NCBI GenBank assembly: GCA_964614855.1
Contig: CAZTMX010000149.1
Location: 1-6,975 of the forward strand
Source: CAWJHE01 sp964614855
Lineage (GTDB): Bacteria > Chloroflexota > Anaerolineae > Anaerolineales > UBA4823
Direction: 5' to 3'
Length of the DNA: 6,975 nt
The notes under the pieces are model-generated. The model did not search any database. It had not been told where the DNA came from and saw nothing but the letters and a program-made list of their open reading frames with translations. Shown piece by piece: positions 4,908 through 6,975 of the stretch (the stretch's first letter is position 1; the number at the start of each line of letters is the position of its first letter). The translations under genes and the position numbers were made by a program.

Positions 4908-5767
4908 GACGAAAAAGCGGTCTTGGTCGCGGTCTGGAAGCCCTGATCCCCGGCGGAGAGATGACGGATAAAAGCGGGGTGGATCAAATCCCCGTTGAAC
5001 AAATCCAACCCAACCCGCGCCAGCCGCGCAGCCAGTTCAACGAAAGCGAGCTGCAGGAGCTGGCGGGGTCTATCCGGGAACACGGCATCATCCAGCCGCT
5101 GATCCTCACCCGTGGGGGTACGGCAGACCAGTATGTGCTCATCGCCGGCGAACGGCGCCTGATGGCTGCGCGCCTGGCAGGTCTGCAAAGCGTGCCAGCG
5201 CTTGTACGCGAAGCGGGTGAGCTGCAGCGGTTAGAGCTGGCTTTAATTGAAAACGTGCAGCGCTCCGATTTGAACGCCCTGGAAGAAGCCGAGGCCTACC
5301 GCCAGTTGGCGGATGATTTCTCGCTCTCGCATGAAGAGATCGCCCAAAAGGTGGGCAAAAGCCGTGCTGCTGTGACCAATACGCTGCGCCTGCTCAAGCT
5401 GCCGGTTGGCGTTCAAAAAGCCCTGCTGGCTGGCGAGATCAGCGCCGGACATGCACGCGCCCTTTTGGGTCTGAGCACCCCCCAGGCGCAGTCAGCCGTG
5501 CTGGGCAGTATCCTCAAGCGCCATCTCAGCGTACGCCAGACCGAAGAATTGGTGGAAAAGCTCAAGGGCGAACGCAAGGAATCACCGGCGCGCCCTCCGG
5601 CTGAGCCGCAAGTGTTGGCGCTGCAGGAGCGTTTGCAGGACGCCCTGGGTACACGGGTTGACCTGGTGCGCCGGAGCAAGGGATGGACGATGACCATTCA
5701 CAGCTATTCGGATGAAGAACTCAACGCGATATTGGAAAAAATCCTGGGCAAATCCACACTCGATTGA
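4904..5767 (+). CDS. parB: ParB/Spo0J centromere-binding protein (CTPase clamp)
   Basis: A 287-residue protein that loads on parS sites, spreads as a CTP-dependent DNA clamp and stimulates ParA. Domains in order: an N-terminal ParA-contacting segment with GLGRGLEALIP (6-16); the ParB/Srx CTP-binding domain beginning at IPVEQIQPNPRQPR (29-42) with box I GERRLMAARLAG (82-93) and box II ENVQRSDLNALEEA (116-129); and a helix-turn-helix at about 142-167 (SHEEIAQKVGKSRAAVTNTL). A hydrophilic linker at roughly 218-234 leads to a C-terminal dimerisation region ending near YSDEELNAILEKIL. Length and domain order are typical of chromosomal ParB. ATG 4904 lies in an ATGA overlap with the parA stop, which implies translational coupling. 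No canonical parS site was found inside this window. Confidence 0.96.
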   Translation: MRRKSGLGRGLEALIPGGEMTDKSGVDQIPVEQIQPNPRQPRSQFNESELQELAGSIREHGIIQPLILTRGGTADQYVLIAGERRLMAARLAGLQSVPALVREAGELQRLELALIENVQRSDLNALEEAEAYRQLADDFSLSHEEIAQKVGKSRAAVTNTLRLLKLPVGVQKALLAGEISAGHARALLGLSTPQAQSAVLGSILKRHLSVRQTEELVEKLKGERKESPARPPAEPQVLALQERLQDALGTRVDLVRRSKGWTMTIHSYSDEELNAILEKILGKSTLD

Positions 5768-5837
5768 TTTGCTGCTTGCCGCGCGGTAAACGAAAAAAAT
5801 TTCCAATCACCTCATAAGCCCGTCAAAAGGAGCCGCC
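5768..5837 (+). promoter_or_regulatory. parB-amidohydrolase gap with a strong ribosome-binding site
   Basis: The 70-bp gap has no convincing terminator or promoter. TTGCC-GCGC-GGTAA (about 5776-5789) could form a weak 5-bp stem with one G-T pair, but a run of A, not T, follows, so it does not look like a terminator for plus-strand transcripts. AAAGGAG at 5826-5832, 5 nt before ATG 5838, is a near-perfect Shine-Dalgarno sequence and fixes the start of the next gene. Read-through from parB remains possible. Confidence 0.55.
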
Positions 5838-6975
5838 ATGCTTTTACTGACCCATGCCGATATCTACACCTTTGACCCCCTGAACCCGCGTGCCACTGCG
5901 CTGTTGGTTGACCAGGGACGCATCCTGGCGGTAGGCCAAACCGAAGACCTGCGCCGCCAGGTGAGCATTCCATACACCGAGCTGGATTTGTTAGGACAGG
6001 TGGTGATCCCGGGTTTGACCGATGCGCACATCCATCTGGATTACTATGCCTTGGGTCTGCAAAACGTGGACTGCGAAACGCCTACCAAGCAAGAATGCCT
6101 GCACCGGGTAGGCGAGCGGGCTGCCAAACTGGCTCCGGGCGCCTGGGTGCTGGGTCACGGCTGGAACCAGAATGAGTGGGAGGATGGTTTTGGCAGCGCA
6201 GCAGATTTGGACGCAGCGGCGGACGGTCACCCGGTGTACCTGACAGCCAAGTCCTACCATGCAGCCTGGGTGAACAGCACTGCCCTGCGCCTGGCTGGCA
6301 TCGACGCCAGCACTCCGGACCCGGAAGGTGGGCGCTTGGGCAGAGATGCCTCCGGGGCACCGGATGGGATCCTGTTTGAATCGGCCATGGATTTGGTTTC
6401 TTCGGTTGTTCCGCAGGCGGATGCCTATGCAGCTGCCCAGGCGATCCAGCAGGCGCAGCCAGTGCTGTGGTCGATGGGCGTCACTGGGGCGCATGACATG
6501 GACCGCCAACGCTGTTTCCGCGCCTTACAGCACCTGCATGCTGCTGGTGATCTCAAGCTGCGAGTGTTGAAAAGCATCCCCCTGGATAGCCTGCCTCACG
6601 CGGCGGAGATCGGTTTACAGGCTGGTTTTGGTGATGATTTCTTGCGCATCGGTCCGGTTAAGGCGTTTATGGACGGCGCCCTGGGACCGCAAACCGCCGC
6701 CATGATCCAGCCGTTTGAAGGCAGTGAGGACGAGCGCGGCATGCTGATGATGGATGCTGAAGAGCTTTTGGAACACGGGCGGGCGGCAGCCGATGCCGGG
6801 CTGCCCATGGCGGTACACGCCATCGGCGACCGCGCCAACTACGAAGTGCTGAATGCCTTTACACAATTGCGTGAATATGAAAAAGAACGCTATCCATCTC
6901 GTCCCAGGTTGACCCACCGCATCGAGCATGTGCAGCTGCTGCACCCGCAAGATACAAAGCGGCTGGCCCGGCTGG
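5838..6975 (+). CDS. YtcJ-like metal-dependent amidohydrolase (amidohydrolase family 3), 3' end outside window
   Basis: The first 379 residues are present; related proteins are about 520-550 long, so roughly a quarter or more is missing beyond the edge. The N-terminal small beta domain (LLLTHADIYTFDP, LLVDQGRILAVG) leads into the TIM barrel. Metal ligands are recognisable: His64 and His66 in PGLTDAHIHLD, Lys275 in VKAFMDGALG, His327 in AVHAIGDRAN and His364 in RIEHVQLLHP. WVLGHGWNQNEW (about 103-114) is characteristic of the YtcJ/NfdA group of exoenzyme-like amidohydrolases. That group includes N-substituted formamide deformylase, but most members have unknown substrates. No signal peptide is seen, so a cytoplasmic enzyme is likely. 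The start is fixed by AAAGGAG 5 nt upstream. It lies 70 bp after parB on the same strand, with no obvious functional link. Confidence 0.9.
   Translation, partial: MLLLTHADIYTFDPLNPRATALLVDQGRILAVGQTEDLRRQVSIPYTELDLLGQVVIPGLTDAHIHLDYYALGLQNVDCETPTKQECLHRVGERAAKLAPGAWVLGHGWNQNEWEDGFGSAADLDAAADGHPVYLTAKSYHAAWVNSTALRLAGIDASTPDPEGGRLGRDASGAPDGILFESAMDLVSSVVPQADAYAAAQAIQQAQPVLWSMGVTGAHDMDRQRCFRALQHLHAAGDLKLRVLKSIPLDSLPHAAEIGLQAGFGDDFLRIGPVKAFMDGALGPQTAAMIQPFEGSEDERGMLMMDAEELLEHGRAAADAGLPMAVHAIGDRANYEVLNAFTQLREYEKERYPSRPRLTHRIEHVQLLHPQDTKRLARL

Noticed and set aside
4094..5837. Possible canonical parS site near parAB
   Set aside because: No sequence close to TGTTTCACGTGAAACA was found by eye around parAB or elsewhere in the window; parS sites may lie outside it.
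5991..6509. 172-residue minus-strand open frame opposite the amidohydrolase
   Set aside because: The plus strand carries unmistakable amidohydrolase motifs throughout; the antisense translation is Arg/Pro/Cys-rich with no family features.
1..6975. tRNA or rRNA genes, CRISPR arrays, insertion sequences, integrase or attachment sites
   Set aside because: None were seen by eye: there are no spaced repeat arrays, no transposase-like proteins and no tRNA-like segments, and almost all of the window is accounted for by housekeeping-type genes.

Overview
The window reads as an ordinary, densely packed bacterial chromosome segment of moderately high GC. It has nine protein genes (two cut by the window edges), short intergenic gaps and no sign of mobile DNA. 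A monoderm such as a Chloroflexi (Anaerolineae-like) bacterium would fit: L19 sits apart from rpsP-rimM-trmD, parAB follows a divergent PfkB-type kinase, and YtcJ-like amidohydrolase and CYTH genes are present. That taxonomic reading is a judgement from protein style and gene order, not a database match.

Layout. Positions 3-206 (+) hold the C-terminal end of a membrane protein. A CYTH-domain protein (229-843, +) follows. Converging on it from the right is a two-gene minus-strand unit: a class-I glutamine-amidotransferase-like C26 hydrolase (1774-2508) followed by glutamate racemase murI (866-1753). Upstream of that unit, also on the minus strand, is rplS for ribosomal protein L19 (2620-2967). 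A strong intrinsic terminator at 2559-2599 separates rplS from the C26 gene. rplS has a near-consensus sigma-70-type promoter (3060-3088) and a structured leader of about 86 nt.

From about 3190 everything runs on the plus strand: a PfkB-family sugar/nucleoside kinase (3240-4088), parA/soj (4110-4907), parB/spo0J (4904-5767, 4-bp overlap with parA) and, after 70 nt, a YtcJ-like metal-dependent amidohydrolase (5838 to the window end, incomplete). The kinase, parA and parB are tightly spaced and probably co-transcribed. ParA and ParB form the chromosome segregation pair. MurI supplies D-glutamate for the cell wall, and L19 is a core ribosomal protein.

No unmistakable new system is present. The parts that best reward a second look are regulatory: the rplS leader with two hairpins each followed by a U-tract, three 11-bp-phased repeats between the divergent promoters, a nine-codon ORF overlapping the kinase start, and a perfect 13-bp palindrome just before parA.
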